A stretch of DNA of 64,000 nucleotides from CAMTUW01 sp947085035 (GCA_947085035.1 CAMTUW010000014.1:33741-97740), one strand, 5' to 3'; counted from the stretch's first letter, positions 1 through 8,340 are shown. Made by a program: numbers and translations. Notes: generated by a model from the sequence alone, not told the origin.

Positions 1-294
1 GCCGTCATGCTCGGTGCCGGCCTGAAGGGTATCGAGGATCAGCTCGAGCTCATGCCTGAGGCCACGAACGACATCTTCGAGATGAGCGTCGCTGAACTCG
101 ACGAGGCCGGCATCAAGACGCTGCCGAAGGACCTGGGCGAGGCAATCGATCTGTTCGAACACTCGGAGGTCATGCGAGAGATTCTCGGCGACCACATCCA
201 CGAGTTTTACGTGGGGAACAAGAAGGCTGAGTGGGCGAACTACCTCAAGCACGTCAGCTCCTGGGAACTCGATCGCTACTTGAGTGTGATCTAG
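1..294 (+). CDS. glnA: Glutamine synthetase, C-terminal fragment (5' end outside window)
   Basis: The first 97 codons are open from base 1, and the gene enters from the left edge. The protein ends in the class I glutamine synthetase signature: a YLKHVSSWELDRYL tail preceded by a segment resembling GLKGIEDQLEL and FEHSEVMREILGDH. The enzyme makes glutamine from glutamate, ammonia and ATP in the cytoplasm. Only the last fifth or so is visible, so the active site and any adenylylation tyrosine cannot be assessed. A strong hairpin follows the stop codon, so the next gene is probably a separate unit. The next gene encodes a GlnR-type regulator, which supports a nitrogen-assimilation role. Confidence 0.93.
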   Translation, partial: AVMLGAGLKGIEDQLELMPEATNDIFEMSVAELDEAGIKTLPKDLGEAIDLFEHSEVMREILGDHIHEFYVGNKKAEWANYLKHVSSWELDRYLSVI

Positions 295-318
295 GGCGCT
301 GCAAGCGCGTTATCAAGG

Positions 319-357
319 GCGCCGGGCGGAGGAGAACTCGCCCGGCGCTTTCGTTTC
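319..357 (+). terminator. Rho-independent terminator after glnA
   Basis: A perfect 10-bp GC-rich stem (319-328 pairing with 339-348) has a 10-nt loop and is followed by TTTCGTTT. It lies 25 bases after the glnA stop, as expected for an intrinsic terminator. Confidence 0.8.
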
Positions 358-372
358 TGGCATACAGGACGA

Positions 373-1056
373 ATGGATGAAGTGATGCACACCAAGCGGG
401 TTCTCGTAGTCGCAGACGATCCGCACTCCATCACCTGGGCGCATGCGGCGTTATCGGATCTCGACGTCGAGACCGGTCACTGCCCGCTGTCTGAGCTGGA
501 ACGCCGGATGATCGAGGGTGCAGCGGACCTCATCGTTCTTGATCCCGGCCTGCGCCCCGCCTCACAGCTCGCGATCGCTGAGCGCGTCTACGCACGAGGC
601 GTCGACATGGGGCTGCTACTCGTGGTCGACCCCGGAGCGCTGGTGACACTCACGCTGCCGTTTCGCGGGGCGCTGGATTTCGTCGTGCGGGGATGTCTCC
701 CGGCGGAGCTTGCCGTAAGGGCCCAACGCCTGCTCTGGCCCGGCGAGGAGGTCGGTGTAGACGACCTGCTCCGCGTGGAGGGACTGACACTGAATCTGGC
801 GACCTATCAGGCTCTCGTCAACGGTGAGCCTGTCGACTTCGCGTATCTCGAGTACGCACTGTTCGCGTTCCTCGTCACCCATCCCGGGCGCACGTACTCC
901 CGCGAGGTGTTGCTGAGCCGGGTGTGGGGAACCGACTACTACGGTGGTTCGCGCACCGTCGACGTTCACATACGCCGGATTCGCGCGAAGCTGGGACACG
1001 AGTTGGCCAGACGCCTTGAGACGGTTCGCAACGTCGGGTACCTCTGGAACGGATAA
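373..1056 (+). CDS. GlnR-like orphan OmpR-family response regulator
   Basis: A 227-residue two-domain regulator. The N-terminal part (about 8-120) is a receiver fold with the acidic pair D15/D16 and a candidate phosphoacceptor D57. The conserved Thr/Ser position is not conserved, and the usual lysine before Pro-Phe is replaced by an RGCLP segment, so phosphorylation switching is doubtful. The C-terminal part (about 130-227) is an intact winged helix of the OmpR/PhoB type with YGGSRTVDVHIRRIRAKLG and ending TVRNVGYLW. This tail and the atypical receiver closely resemble actinobacterial GlnR, the orphan nitrogen regulator. The position directly after glnA agrees. No sensor kinase lies nearby. 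The start is ATG 373 or ATG 385; neither has a strong ribosome site. The GlnR assignment is by recalled similarity and has not been tested by search. Confidence 0.75.
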   Translation: MDEVMHTKRVLVVADDPHSITWAHAALSDLDVETGHCPLSELERRMIEGAADLIVLDPGLRPASQLAIAERVYARGVDMGLLLVVDPGALVTLTLPFRGALDFVVRGCLPAELAVRAQRLLWPGEEVGVDDLLRVEGLTLNLATYQALVNGEPVDFAYLEYALFAFLVTHPGRTYSREVLLSRVWGTDYYGGSRTVDVHIRRIRAKLGHELARRLETVRNVGYLWNG

Positions 1057-1059
1057 GCC

Positions 1060-1641
1060 TCAGTGGGCGACGCTACCGAGGAATCTGTACGTGACGCGAT
1101 TCATCGATGCACACGTTCCGCTTACGCCGTTCTCGTTCATGAAGGAGCACATCTGTTCCGGCGTGAAGAACGCACCCGGCTCACCTAAGAGCTTCTCGGC
1201 GCGCACGATCGCTCGCATGATCAGCCCGGAAGGGTCCAGGTCAACCACAATGATTCCGCCTCCGGGCCTCACCACTCGGGTGAACTCCCTCACGGCTCCC
1301 GGCTGGTCGCGGAAGTGATGGAATGCATCGGTGACGATGAGCGCGTCGAACGTGTTCGCGTCGAAGGGAATAGCCTCTGCGGCGCCGAGCACCGCAGTCA
1401 CTCGCGGGCCGTCGTCCACATAGGCGAGCATCTGCGGAGCAGGATCGAGGACGGTGACTCGGGCGGCGAGCGCGACGGAGAGCCGCTTGGCCAGTGCCCC
1501 TGTCCCACCACCAACGTCGAGCAGCGCACCGTCAGGTGTCATGTATGGTCGCACCCAGTCGGCGATCTCGTTGACTCCGGAGTCGTTCCAGCGGTCAGCG
1601 AAGTGACCGAACATCGGCGCCGCCCAGTTGAAGAACCCCAT
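1060..1641 (-). CDS. Class I SAM-dependent methyltransferase (UbiE/COQ5-like)
   Basis: The protein has 193 residues when started at the ATG at 1641, which has a GGAGA ribosome site just upstream; a longer reading would run into the polA start. Motif I, LLDVGGGTGAL, lies at about 40-50, followed by the acidic ribose-binding LDPAPQM segment near 65-71. DAFHHFRDQP (about 105-114) and VVRPGGGIIVVD (about 123-134) are typical of Methyltransf_11 proteins. It methylates a small molecule using S-adenosylmethionine; the substrate cannot be read from the sequence. It is transcribed divergently from polA, with about 100 bases between the starts. Confidence 0.82.
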   Translation of the reverse strand: MGFFNWAAPMFGHFADRWNDSGVNEIADWVRPYMTPDGALLDVGGGTGALAKRLSVALAARVTVLDPAPQMLAYVDDGPRVTAVLGAAEAIPFDANTFDALIVTDAFHHFRDQPGAVREFTRVVRPGGGIIVVDLDPSGLIMRAIVRAEKLLGEPGAFFTPEQMCSFMNENGVSGTCASMNRVTYRFLGSVAH

Positions 1642-1744
1642 ACTGTCTCCGATGTGTCGTTGGTTGCGGGTACACTTCTTCCACGGGTCGCTCAAGAGCC
1701 CCGGGACGCACGTCTGCCCATGCATCTTTCCCGAAAGGCGAGAA

Positions 1745-4399
1745 ATGTCGCAGCGCACGATCGCCGTGATCGACGGCAACAGCCTCATGCACCGCGCGTT
1801 TCACGCCCTCCCCGAGACGATGACGGCCCCTGACGGTCGCCCCACCAACGCAACGTTCGGCTTCATCTCGATGCTCGTGAAACTCATGACCGAACTCTCG
1901 CCAGACGGGGTGGTCGTCGCGTTTGACAAGGGCACGCCGTCTTTTCGCACTGAGGCCCTGTCGCAGTACAAGGTTCATCGTCCACCCACCGCTCCCACGC
2001 TCAAGGAGCAGTTCCCGATGGTCAAGGACCTTCTCGGAATCCTCGAGGTCCCTGTCGTCGAGGTGGAAGGGTGGGAGGGCGACGACGTGCTCGGCACGAT
2101 GGCACTGCGTGGCGAGGAAGCCGGGATGCGCGTCCTGCTCGTCACCGGCGACCGGGACGCGTTTCAGCTGGTGACGGAGAACGTCGTGGTCGTCACCACG
2201 AGGAAGGGCATCTCCGACATCACCATCTACGGCCCCGAACAGGTCCTCGAGCGTTACGGTGTGACGCCCGCGCAGGTGCGTGACTACCTGGGCCTGAAGG
2301 GCGATACGAGCGACAACATCCCCGGAGTGCCCGGAATCGGCGAGAAGACGGCCGCGAAGCTACTGCAGCAGCACGGCACTCTCGAAGCCGTCCTTGACGC
2401 CGCGCACGCCGGGCAGATTCCCGGCAGGGTAGGGGAGAACCTGCGCGAACACGAGGATGCAGCCGTGAAGAGCCGCATCGTCGCGACGATCGCGTGTGAT
2501 CTGCCGATCGAGATCGACCTTGCGGCCGTGAGCTTCGGCGACTTCGACCCGGCGGCGGTCTCTGCGGCCTTCGCGAACCTGCGCTTCACGTCGCTGCTCG
2601 AGCGCGTACTCGCGCTGTCGGCTTCAGCCGCCGCTGTCGCTTCGCCGACCGCCACCACGCGGGAGTGCGCCGCAGGCGTGTGCGTGAGCGGCGAGGACGC
2701 GGTCGCCCTCGTGCGCTCGTGGCTGTCGGCCTCCGACGGCCCGTGGCTTGGCGTGGCCCTTGGCGCGCCTGCGGCCACGCTGTTCGCGGACGAGCGCGAT
2801 CTTGCCGTGGCCGGCCCGCGCGAGACCGCGCTGGTCAGTGGCGATGCAGCACTACGCTTGCTCCGCGAGCTGTTCGCCAGCGGGCGCGTGGCGGCCGGCG
2901 ACGTCAAGGCGCTCCTGCAAGAGATCTGTCCGGCCGACGAGGCCATTCCTTGCGAGGCGGCGGTGCTGCTCGTCGCACCCGAGCGCCTCTTCGATACCGG
3001 TGTCGCGGCATACCTGCTCGAGTCGAACCGCTCGGTCTACGACGTGGGGGCGCTGGCGGCCGACTACCTGGGTGCACCGCTGCCTCATGCCACCGATGAG
3101 ATCCCCGAGGTCGCGGTACTGGCGCGCGCGACCGCCGAGCTTGCCGCCGAACTCGAGGGACGTCTTGAGTCCGATGGGTCGCTTGTGGTGCTGCGCGACA
3201 TCGAGATGCCTCTGGTGACAGTGCTCGCTCGCATGGAGCGCGTCGGAGTAGGGCTCGACCCGGAGGTGCTCGGACGGCTGTCCGTCGAGGCGGCCCACGG
3301 AATCGATGGCCTGCGGACGCGGATTCACGAACTGGCCGGCTGCGAATTTCTGATCGACTCGCCCAAACAGCTTTCCGAAGTATTGTTCGAGAAGCTTGGA
3401 CTACCCACGCAGAAGAAGACGAAGACCGGCTACTCGACTGACGCTGGCGTGCTCGCGACACTCGCGCCGCTTCACCCGATCGCCGAGATGATCGTCGAGT
3501 ACCGTGAGCTCACCAAGCTCAAATCGACCTACCTCGACGCGCTCCCGCGGATGCTTCGCGGTGACCGAAGGCTGCACACGACCTTCAACCAGACGGTCGC
3601 GGCGACCGGGCGTCTGTCGTCGAGCAACCCGAACCTCCAAAACATCCCGGTGCGTACCGAGCTGGGACGGCGCATTCGGGCGGCCTTCGTGCCTGCTCGG
3701 GCCGATCATGTGATGGTATCAGCCGACTACAGCCAGATCGAACTGCGCATCCTCGCACATCTCTCGAAAGACGTCGGGCTCGTCGAGGCGTTCACGAGCG
3801 GTCACGATTTCCACGCCGCGACCGCCGCGCGCGTCTTCGGCGTGGATATCGACGATCTCGAACCGGGGATGCGAGTGCGCGCCAAGGCGGTGAACTTCGG
3901 CATCGTCTACGGGCAGACGGCGCATGGGTTGGCAGCCACCCTCAAGATCCCCAACGCCGAGGCGCAGCTGATGATCGATCGCTACTTCGACGCCTACCCT
4001 GACGTGCGGCGTTACCTCGACGAGGCGGTTGCTGATGCGTATCGCAACGGGTTCTCGGTCACGATGTTCGGGCGAAAGAGGCGCATCCCGGAGCTCAAGT
4101 CATCCAACCACAACCTGCGCGGCTTCGGCGAGCGCACTGCGATGAACCACCCGATGCAAGGTGGTGCGGCCGACATCATGAAACTCGCGATGATCCGCGT
4201 CGATGATCTGCTCCGCCAGCAGGAGTTCGAAAGCCGCATGCTGTTGCAGGTGCACGACGAGCTGGTGTTCGAAGCGCCCAAGGCCGAGGTCGAGCGACTC
4301 TCCGCCATGGTGACGGAGGCGATGGCTGGCGTGGCGAAGCTACGCGTGCCGCTCGACGTCTCAGTCGCGAGCGGCGAGAACTGGGCCGCCGCGAAGTAG
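1745..4399 (+). CDS. polA: DNA polymerase I
   Basis: An 884-residue protein, started at ATG 1745 because family alignment begins there (SQRTIAVIDGNSLMHRAFHA) and AAAGGCGAGAA precedes it. The N-terminal 5'-3' exonuclease domain (1-290) carries AFDKGTPSFR, GWEGDDVLGT, TGDRDAFQLV and the helix-hairpin-helix GVPGIGEKTAAKLL. The middle region (about 300-490) is Ala-rich and shows no obvious DEDD proofreading residues, so 3'-5' exonuclease activity is probably lost, as in many actinobacterial Pol I enzymes. The polymerase domain has motif A SADYSQIELR (659-668), motif B RAKAVNFGIVYG (about 712) and motif C QVHDELVFE (about 835). It fills gaps in excision repair and removes Okazaki primers, and works with the uvr genes found further along this window. 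Confidence 0.97.
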   Translation: MSQRTIAVIDGNSLMHRAFHALPETMTAPDGRPTNATFGFISMLVKLMTELSPDGVVVAFDKGTPSFRTEALSQYKVHRPPTAPTLKEQFPMVKDLLGILEVPVVEVEGWEGDDVLGTMALRGEEAGMRVLLVTGDRDAFQLVTENVVVVTTRKGISDITIYGPEQVLERYGVTPAQVRDYLGLKGDTSDNIPGVPGIGEKTAAKLLQQHGTLEAVLDAAHAGQIPGRVGENLREHEDAAVKSRIVATIACDLPIEIDLAAVSFGDFDPAAVSAAFANLRFTSLLERVLALSASAAAVASPTATTRECAAGVCVSGEDAVALVRSWLSASDGPWLGVALGAPAATLFADERDLAVAGPRETALVSGDAALRLLRELFASGRVAAGDVKALLQEICPADEAIPCEAAVLLVAPERLFDTGVAAYLLESNRSVYDVGALAADYLGAPLPHATDEIPEVAVLARATAELAAELEGRLESDGSLVVLRDIEMPLVTVLARMERVGVGLDPEVLGRLSVEAAHGIDGLRTRIHELAGCEFLIDSPKQLSEVLFEKLGLPTQKKTKTGYSTDAGVLATLAPLHPIAEMIVEYRELTKLKSTYLDALPRMLRGDRRLHTTFNQTVAATGRLSSSNPNLQNIPVRTELGRRIRAAFVPARADHVMVSADYSQIELRILAHLSKDVGLVEAFTSGHDFHAATAARVFGVDIDDLEPGMRVRAKAVNFGIVYGQTAHGLAATLKIPNAEAQLMIDRYFDAYPDVRRYLDEAVADAYRNGFSVTMFGRKRRIPELKSSNHNLRGFGERTAMNHPMQGGAADIMKLAMIRVDDLLRQQEFESRMLLQVHDELVFEAPKAEVERLSAMVTEAMAGVAKLRVPLDVSVASGENWAAAK

Positions 4400-4504
4400 T
4401 CCTCTTCGGTGGGTGTCAGATTTCGGCCATACATCACTGCACGCGAGACCTCCATGTTCTATGCTGTCACGCGACTTACCCCGATTTCGACCTGAAAGCG
4501 GCCC

Positions 4505-5413
4505 GTGAAACCTCCTATCATGATGGCGCCTCCGGCGTTTCGCCCGGCCCCCTGCGCGCTTCCCAAAGAGACCCGACACCGTATCCGTCTTCCTCTCACG
4601 ACCCTCAGCTATGCGCGGTGCGGCGAGGGAGAGCCGCTGATCATCGTTCCCGCCACCATTTCTCGCATCGACGACTGGTTGCCCTACATCCACTTCGTGG
4701 GCCAGCGGTATCAGACCTACTTCTTCGAGCTTCCGGGTCACGGCGGGAGCACGTCGTTCGAGCAGCCCTTCTCAAGTGAGCTTGTCGCAGAGACGATCGA
4801 GCAGTTCGCCGACGCTATGGGTTTTGAGAAGGTCGCGCTGATGGGATTCTCGTTCGGCGGGGTGCTCGCGATGAAGACACTCAAACGCCTCGGTGATCGC
4901 GTCAGCAAGGTGATCCTGCTCTCGCCGTTCGTGTCGCACAGCGGCTTGAAGCACAACCCGATCAAGCTTCACGCGGTGAAGGCGGCGGTGCGCTCCACCG
5001 GTCACCCGCTGGGGCGCGGGACGTGGCTGCGCATCATGAGGGATCCGCTCGCGGTCGACTCGTTCGTGTGGTTCGCAATGACCATGGGAAAGTACGAGAC
5101 CTCCGCAGACCTGCGCTCGTTGCTGCTGGGCTTTTCCGACTCAGCGTTCGACACACTGACGCGCCAGATGCGCGAGATCCTCTCGACGACTGCCGAGGAT
5201 CTGGGCGGACCATTCTCACAGCCGTGCTTCTTCGGTATGTCGAAGAACGACCCGTTGCTCGACTACGGCACGTCCCGTCGTTTCGCGGCGCAGAACTTCT
5301 CGAACCTCACAGTGGCGGAGTGGGAGTTCGACTACCACTGTCCGCGCGAGCCGTTCACGCTTGAGCAGCTGAACCGCGAGTACCACCAGCTGCTCGACGT
5401 CTTCGGGGAATAG
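4505..5413 (+). CDS. Alpha/beta hydrolase
   Basis: A 302-residue protein starting at GTG 4505. It has the alpha/beta hydrolase order: an early strand EPLIIVPATISRIDDW, ELPGHGGSTS at the oxyanion region, and the nucleophile elbow MGFSFGG with Ser116. A late acid candidate lies in MSKNDPLLDYG and a late histidine in the DYHCPREPF segment. There is no signal peptide, so it is cytoplasmic. Neighbours give no substrate clue: polA ends 105 bases upstream and the Rhs locus follows. It could be an esterase, lipase-like hydrolase or dehalogenase; the sequence alone does not decide. Confidence 0.8.
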   Translation: MKPPIMMAPPAFRPAPCALPKETRHRIRLPLTTLSYARCGEGEPLIIVPATISRIDDWLPYIHFVGQRYQTYFFELPGHGGSTSFEQPFSSELVAETIEQFADAMGFEKVALMGFSFGGVLAMKTLKRLGDRVSKVILLSPFVSHSGLKHNPIKLHAVKAAVRSTGHPLGRGTWLRIMRDPLAVDSFVWFAMTMGKYETSADLRSLLLGFSDSAFDTLTRQMREILSTTAEDLGGPFSQPCFFGMSKNDPLLDYGTSRRFAAQNFSNLTVAEWEFDYHCPREPFTLEQLNREYHQLLDVFGE

Positions 5414-5420
5414 GACACGT

Positions 5421-5436
5421 CCGGGTTGAAACCCGG
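5421..5436 (+). terminator. Perfect hairpin after the hydrolase gene
   Basis: CCGGGTT (5421-5427) pairs perfectly with AACCCGG (5430-5436), immediately after the hydrolase stop. There is no clear U-tract, so it may be a weak terminator or an RNA-stabilising hairpin. Confidence 0.4.
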
Positions 5437-5439
5437 GTA

Positions 5440-5468
5440 TTGACAATCACTCCGCAGTGCCCGAATTT
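5440..5468 (+). promoter_or_regulatory. Candidate promoter of the Rhs-locus signal peptide
   Basis: A consensus -35 TTGACA at 5440-5445 is followed 17 bases later by the weak -10 GAATTT at 5463-5468. It sits about 40 bases before the start at 5507, and a GGAGGGGG ribosome site lies between. Confidence 0.4.
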
Positions 5469-5506
5469 GGAATCACTGCAAGTCGCTGCGTGGAGGGGGA
5501 AACGCG

Positions 5507-5647
5507 ATGAGGGGTGTGCTGGGCTCCGTATGGGGCCGTGCCTGTTCGACGATGCTCGTCTCGGTCATGATCGCCGGTCCGCTGCTCCAGGCGGGGCCGG
5601 CGTTCGCTTCTTCCGGCGACGGACCAACGCCTCCCCCCTCGCTCTGA
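5507..5647 (+). pseudogene. Orphan signal peptide, probably the 5' remnant of a secreted Rhs/YD-repeat gene
   Basis: A 46-codon frame starts at ATG 5507 after a strong GGAGGGGG ribosome site. It encodes a textbook Sec signal: a short basic start, a hydrophobic core (STMLVSVMIAGPLLQ) and a likely cleavage after AFA in AGPAFASSGDG. It then runs into a Pro-Ser stretch and a TGA. Nothing of a mature domain remains. Rhs-core coding sequence appears about 400 bases downstream without a start codon of its own. I infer this is the amino end of a large secreted Rhs protein whose middle has been deleted. A genuine 46-residue exported peptide is the alternative. Confidence 0.5.
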
Positions 5648-5669
5648 GCGCACCACCTCAACGACCACA

Positions 5670-6005
5670 ATGATTAGCATGGAGCTCCTTCGATATGTAA
5701 TGTGGGGAGCATTCATAGGGGCGGTCTTATTGATGCTATTCTTCGCGATTGCAGAGTCGCGTGGTCTGATCTCTCTCAGGTGTCTCTGGTTGTCCCAGCT
5801 CACAATCGCACTGGTCTACATTGTCGCGCACACCACCTTTCTGTGGGGATACCTCAGCTCGGCTTGGCTTGAGGGCGTCGTATACGGAATCGGCACGTTC
5901 GCCCTCATGCTGTTGATCGCGGAAATCGCGTGGAGACTTTCAGGGCACTCGATCCTCGGCGAGTTGCTGACTGGAAAGCGAAAGAATCCGGAAGTGGACG
6001 AGTGA
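5670..6005 (+). CDS. Small polytopic membrane protein (candidate orphan immunity protein)
   Basis: 111 residues (or 108 from ATG 5679) with about three transmembrane segments: ELLRYVMWGAFIGAVLLMLF, a central LTIALVYIVAHTTFLWGYL and GIGTFALMLLIAEIAWRL, then a charged tail. I do not recognise the family and there is no clear ribosome site. It lies between a truncated signal peptide and an Rhs-core fragment, where the immunity gene of a displaced toxin tip would be expected. The two later modules also carry small membrane proteins in that position. The immunity role is inference from this arrangement. Base composition is less GC-rich than the core genes around it. Confidence 0.6.
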   Translation: MISMELLRYVMWGAFIGAVLLMLFFAIAESRGLISLRCLWLSQLTIALVYIVAHTTFLWGYLSSAWLEGVVYGIGTFALMLLIAEIAWRLSGHSILGELLTGKRKNPEVDE

Positions 6006-6267
6006 GTGCTCGTAGCCACGAGGACCTGCGCCGGAGTGACGGCGGCACACCTACGACGGCGACGGCCAGCGCCAGCGCGCCGACGTCTTCGCCGCCCCCG
6101 GGCCGTGGAGCGCGACGCCCACCGACACCGTCCACACCTACGGTTGGGACGGACTGGCGCTGCGCTGGACGAGGGCCGTATCGGCCGGGGCGTCGGCCAC
6201 CATCGAGTACCTCTCCTTCGGCGACGGCCGCGCGTACGCGGGGAGCTATGTCGCCACGAGGAGCGGC

Positions 6268-7311
6268 GTGACGACCGCCGCCGTCTTCCAGATGCTGTCC
6301 AACGACCACGGCGACATCATCGCGCTCGCAGACGCGTCAGGCGAGGTCTTCGCTCGCTACGCCTACGGCCCCTTCGGCGAGGACTGGGGGATCGAGAAGC
6401 GGATGACCGGTTCGATCTCCGCCACGCTCGCCGCTGAGATCGCTGCCGCGAGCCCGCTGCGCTACGCCGGGTGCTGCTACGACGCGTGGAGCGGCGACTA
6501 CTACCTGCAGGCCCGCTACTACGACCCGGCCACCAAGCAGTTCCTGAGCAAGGACCCCGCCGAGGCCGACGGCGAGGAGAGCGCCTACCAGTACTGTGGA
6601 GGCGACCCCATCCACCGCATCGACCCCACGGGACTGTGGGGCTGGGGAGGACTCGGCAGGGCGTTTCAGGCCGCCAAGCGCAGCGTGACGCGCACCGCGA
6701 GCAGGGCCGCCGCCGTGCTACGCTCGGTGTCGGCCCGGGTCACGAGGCGCGCGGTCACGGCGGTCCGGCACGCGAGGACCCGCGTCGCGACCACGGCGCG
6801 TGCGGCCGGCGGCTGGGCGAGCGGGCAGACGAGCCGCGCGAAGAGCCGCATCGCGGCGCTGCGGGCGGGTGCCGAGAGGCGGGCCGTGGCGGCGCGGCGT
6901 GCGCAGGCGGCGAAGCGGGCGAGTGCGGTCGCGAAGGGGAAGGCGGCGGCGAAGCGGGGCGGGAGTGCGGCGAAGAAGCGAGGTACGACAGTACGGACAG
7001 ACATACTCCCGCGAGTGATGTTCGGCTGGAATGAGTCCCAATGGCGGGAGGTAACGCAGTTCACGGACACAGGACAGGAGTTGCTGATCGCTGCGGCTCT
7101 CGCCAAACCTGGCTATCAGTACATGGGTGCGGGGGCCATTGCCTGTGCGGCAGGCGGCGTCGCTCTCGTTACACTAGCAATCATCGGCACTGTCGCGGTT
7201 GCACCAGCGCTCATCACAGGAGGCATTCTGCTGGGTGGTGCGGCAGTACTTGGCTGGGGAGCGGCTCGAGTCTTCGAGATAGAGACCGGCTTCGACGTTC
7301 CGGGAGCGTGA
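6268..7311 (+). CDS. Rhs-core C-terminal module 1 with hydrophobic toxin-like tip (no proper start)
   Basis: A 347-residue frame can begin at GTG 6268, but the same frame is open and reads as YD-repeat sequence back to 6040 (RRHTYDGDGQ, HTYGWDGLALRW, IEYLSFGDGRAY). The frame is closed by stops at 6037 and 6013, so this is a displaced 3' end of an Rhs gene. The hyperconserved end of the Rhs shell is present: YDAWSGDYYLQARYYDPA, FLSKDP, YQYCGGDPIHRIDPTGLWGW. The tip begins with a very Arg/Lys/Ala-rich stretch (about 135-240) and ends with FGWNESQWREVTQF and two hydrophobic segments (GAGAIACAAGGVALVTLAII, ALITGGILLGGAAVLGW). This suggests a membrane-acting effector, which is inference. Four bases separate it from a membrane protein gene. 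Confidence 0.7.
   Translation: MTTAAVFQMLSNDHGDIIALADASGEVFARYAYGPFGEDWGIEKRMTGSISATLAAEIAAASPLRYAGCCYDAWSGDYYLQARYYDPATKQFLSKDPAEADGEESAYQYCGGDPIHRIDPTGLWGWGGLGRAFQAAKRSVTRTASRAAAVLRSVSARVTRRAVTAVRHARTRVATTARAAGGWASGQTSRAKSRIAALRAGAERRAVAARRAQAAKRASAVAKGKAAAKRGGSAAKKRGTTVRTDILPRVMFGWNESQWREVTQFTDTGQELLIAAALAKPGYQYMGAGAIACAAGGVALVTLAIIGTVAVAPALITGGILLGGAAVLGWGAARVFEIETGFDVPGA
6279..6943 (+). repeat. 665-bp direct repeat, copy 1 (Rhs core end plus basic linker)
   Basis: This block matches 7676-8340 at a constant offset of 1397 bases with no gaps. I count only about a dozen mismatches by eye. It covers the Rhs-core hyperconserved end and most of the Arg/Ala-rich linker; flanks on both sides are unrelated. 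This is the expected geometry for recombination that swaps C-terminal tips. Confidence 0.9.
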
Positions 7312-7315
7312 TCAT

Positions 7316-7648
7316 ATGCTGATTTCATTGTGGGTTTGCTTGTGGACGATGCTGGGGCTGGGTCTCTTGTCGAGCTTCTATGCTGCGGCGCTCGCTCGGG
7401 CTACCACCGACGAGACTGTCCCTTGGGCACTCAAGGGGGTCGTGCTGAATGCACTTTTCCCCGCGGTCGCGGGCTTCTTCGTGCTTCAAGCTGACTTCTG
7501 GACTCGCTCCACCGAGGGAATACAGACCTACTTTGGCATGTCGTACTTCATCGGACTCGGGTTGGCCAATGCGGTGTTCGCTGGTGTTGGGCTTGGCATC
7601 GTAAGGCCGATAAGGAGACGCAAGGGGATGCCGGACAAGTGGAGCTAG
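7316..7648 (+). CDS. Small membrane protein, candidate immunity protein for tip 1
   Basis: 110 residues from ATG 7316, four bases after the Rhs module 1 stop, with a GGGAG ribosome site. It has three hydrophobic helices: LWVCLWTMLGLGLLSSFYAA, VVLNALFPAVAGFFVL and FIGLGLANAVFAGVGLGIV, then a basic tail RPIRRRKG. I do not recognise a named family. Tight coupling to an Rhs tip that itself ends in hydrophobic helices suggests an inner-membrane immunity protein that neutralises a pore-forming toxin. That function is inferred from gene order only. The second Rhs repeat starts 28 bases after its stop. Confidence 0.6.
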   Translation: MLISLWVCLWTMLGLGLLSSFYAAALARATTDETVPWALKGVVLNALFPAVAGFFVLQADFWTRSTEGIQTYFGMSYFIGLGLANAVFAGVGLGIVRPIRRRKGMPDKWS

Positions 7649-7675
7649 ATCGGCGGCCGGATGACCGACCACAAG

Positions 7676-8340
7676 CGCCGTCTTCCAGATGCTGTCCAAC
7701 GACCACGGCGACATCATCGCGCTCGCAGACGCGTCAGGCGAGGTCTTCGCCCGCTACGCCTACGGCCCCTTCGGCGAGGACTGGGGGATCGAGAAGCGGA
7801 TGACCGGTTCGATCTCCGCCACGCTCGCCGCTGAGATCGCTGCCGCGAGCCCGCTGCGCTACGCCGGGTACTGCTACGACGCGTGGAGCGGCGACTACTA
7901 CCTGCAGGCCCGCTACTACGACCCGGCCACCAAGCAGTTCCTGAGCAAGGACCCCGCCGAGGCGGACGGCGAGGAGAGCGCCTACCAGTACTGTGGAGGC
8001 GACCCCATCCACCGCATCGACCCCACGGGGCTGTGGGGCTGGGGAGGACTCGGCAGGGCGTTTGAGGCCGCCAAGCGCAGCGTGACGCGCACCGCGAGCA
8101 GGGCCGCCGCCGTGGTACGCTCGGTGTCGGCCCGGGTCACGAGACGCGCGGTCACGGCGGTCCGGCACGCGAGGACCCGCGTCGCGGCCACGGCGCGTGC
8201 GGCCGGCGGCTGGGCGAGCGGGCAGGCGAGCCGCGCGAAGAGCCGCATCGCGGCACTGCGGGCGGGTGCCGAGAGGCGGGCCATGGCGGCGCGGCGTGCG
8301 CAGGCGGCGAAGCGGGCGAGTGCGGTCGCGAAGGGGAAGG
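7676..8340 (+). repeat. 665-bp direct repeat, copy 2 (Rhs core end plus basic linker)
   Basis: The gap-free partner of 6279-6943. Sequence identity stops abruptly after AAGGGGAAGG on the right and before CGCCGTCTTCC on the left, so the repeat has sharp recombination-like borders. Confidence 0.9.

Noticed and set aside
1628..1744. A longer N terminus for DNA polymerase I
   Set aside because: The extra residues do not match the family, overlap the divergent methyltransferase start, and the ATG at 1745 has a ribosome site.
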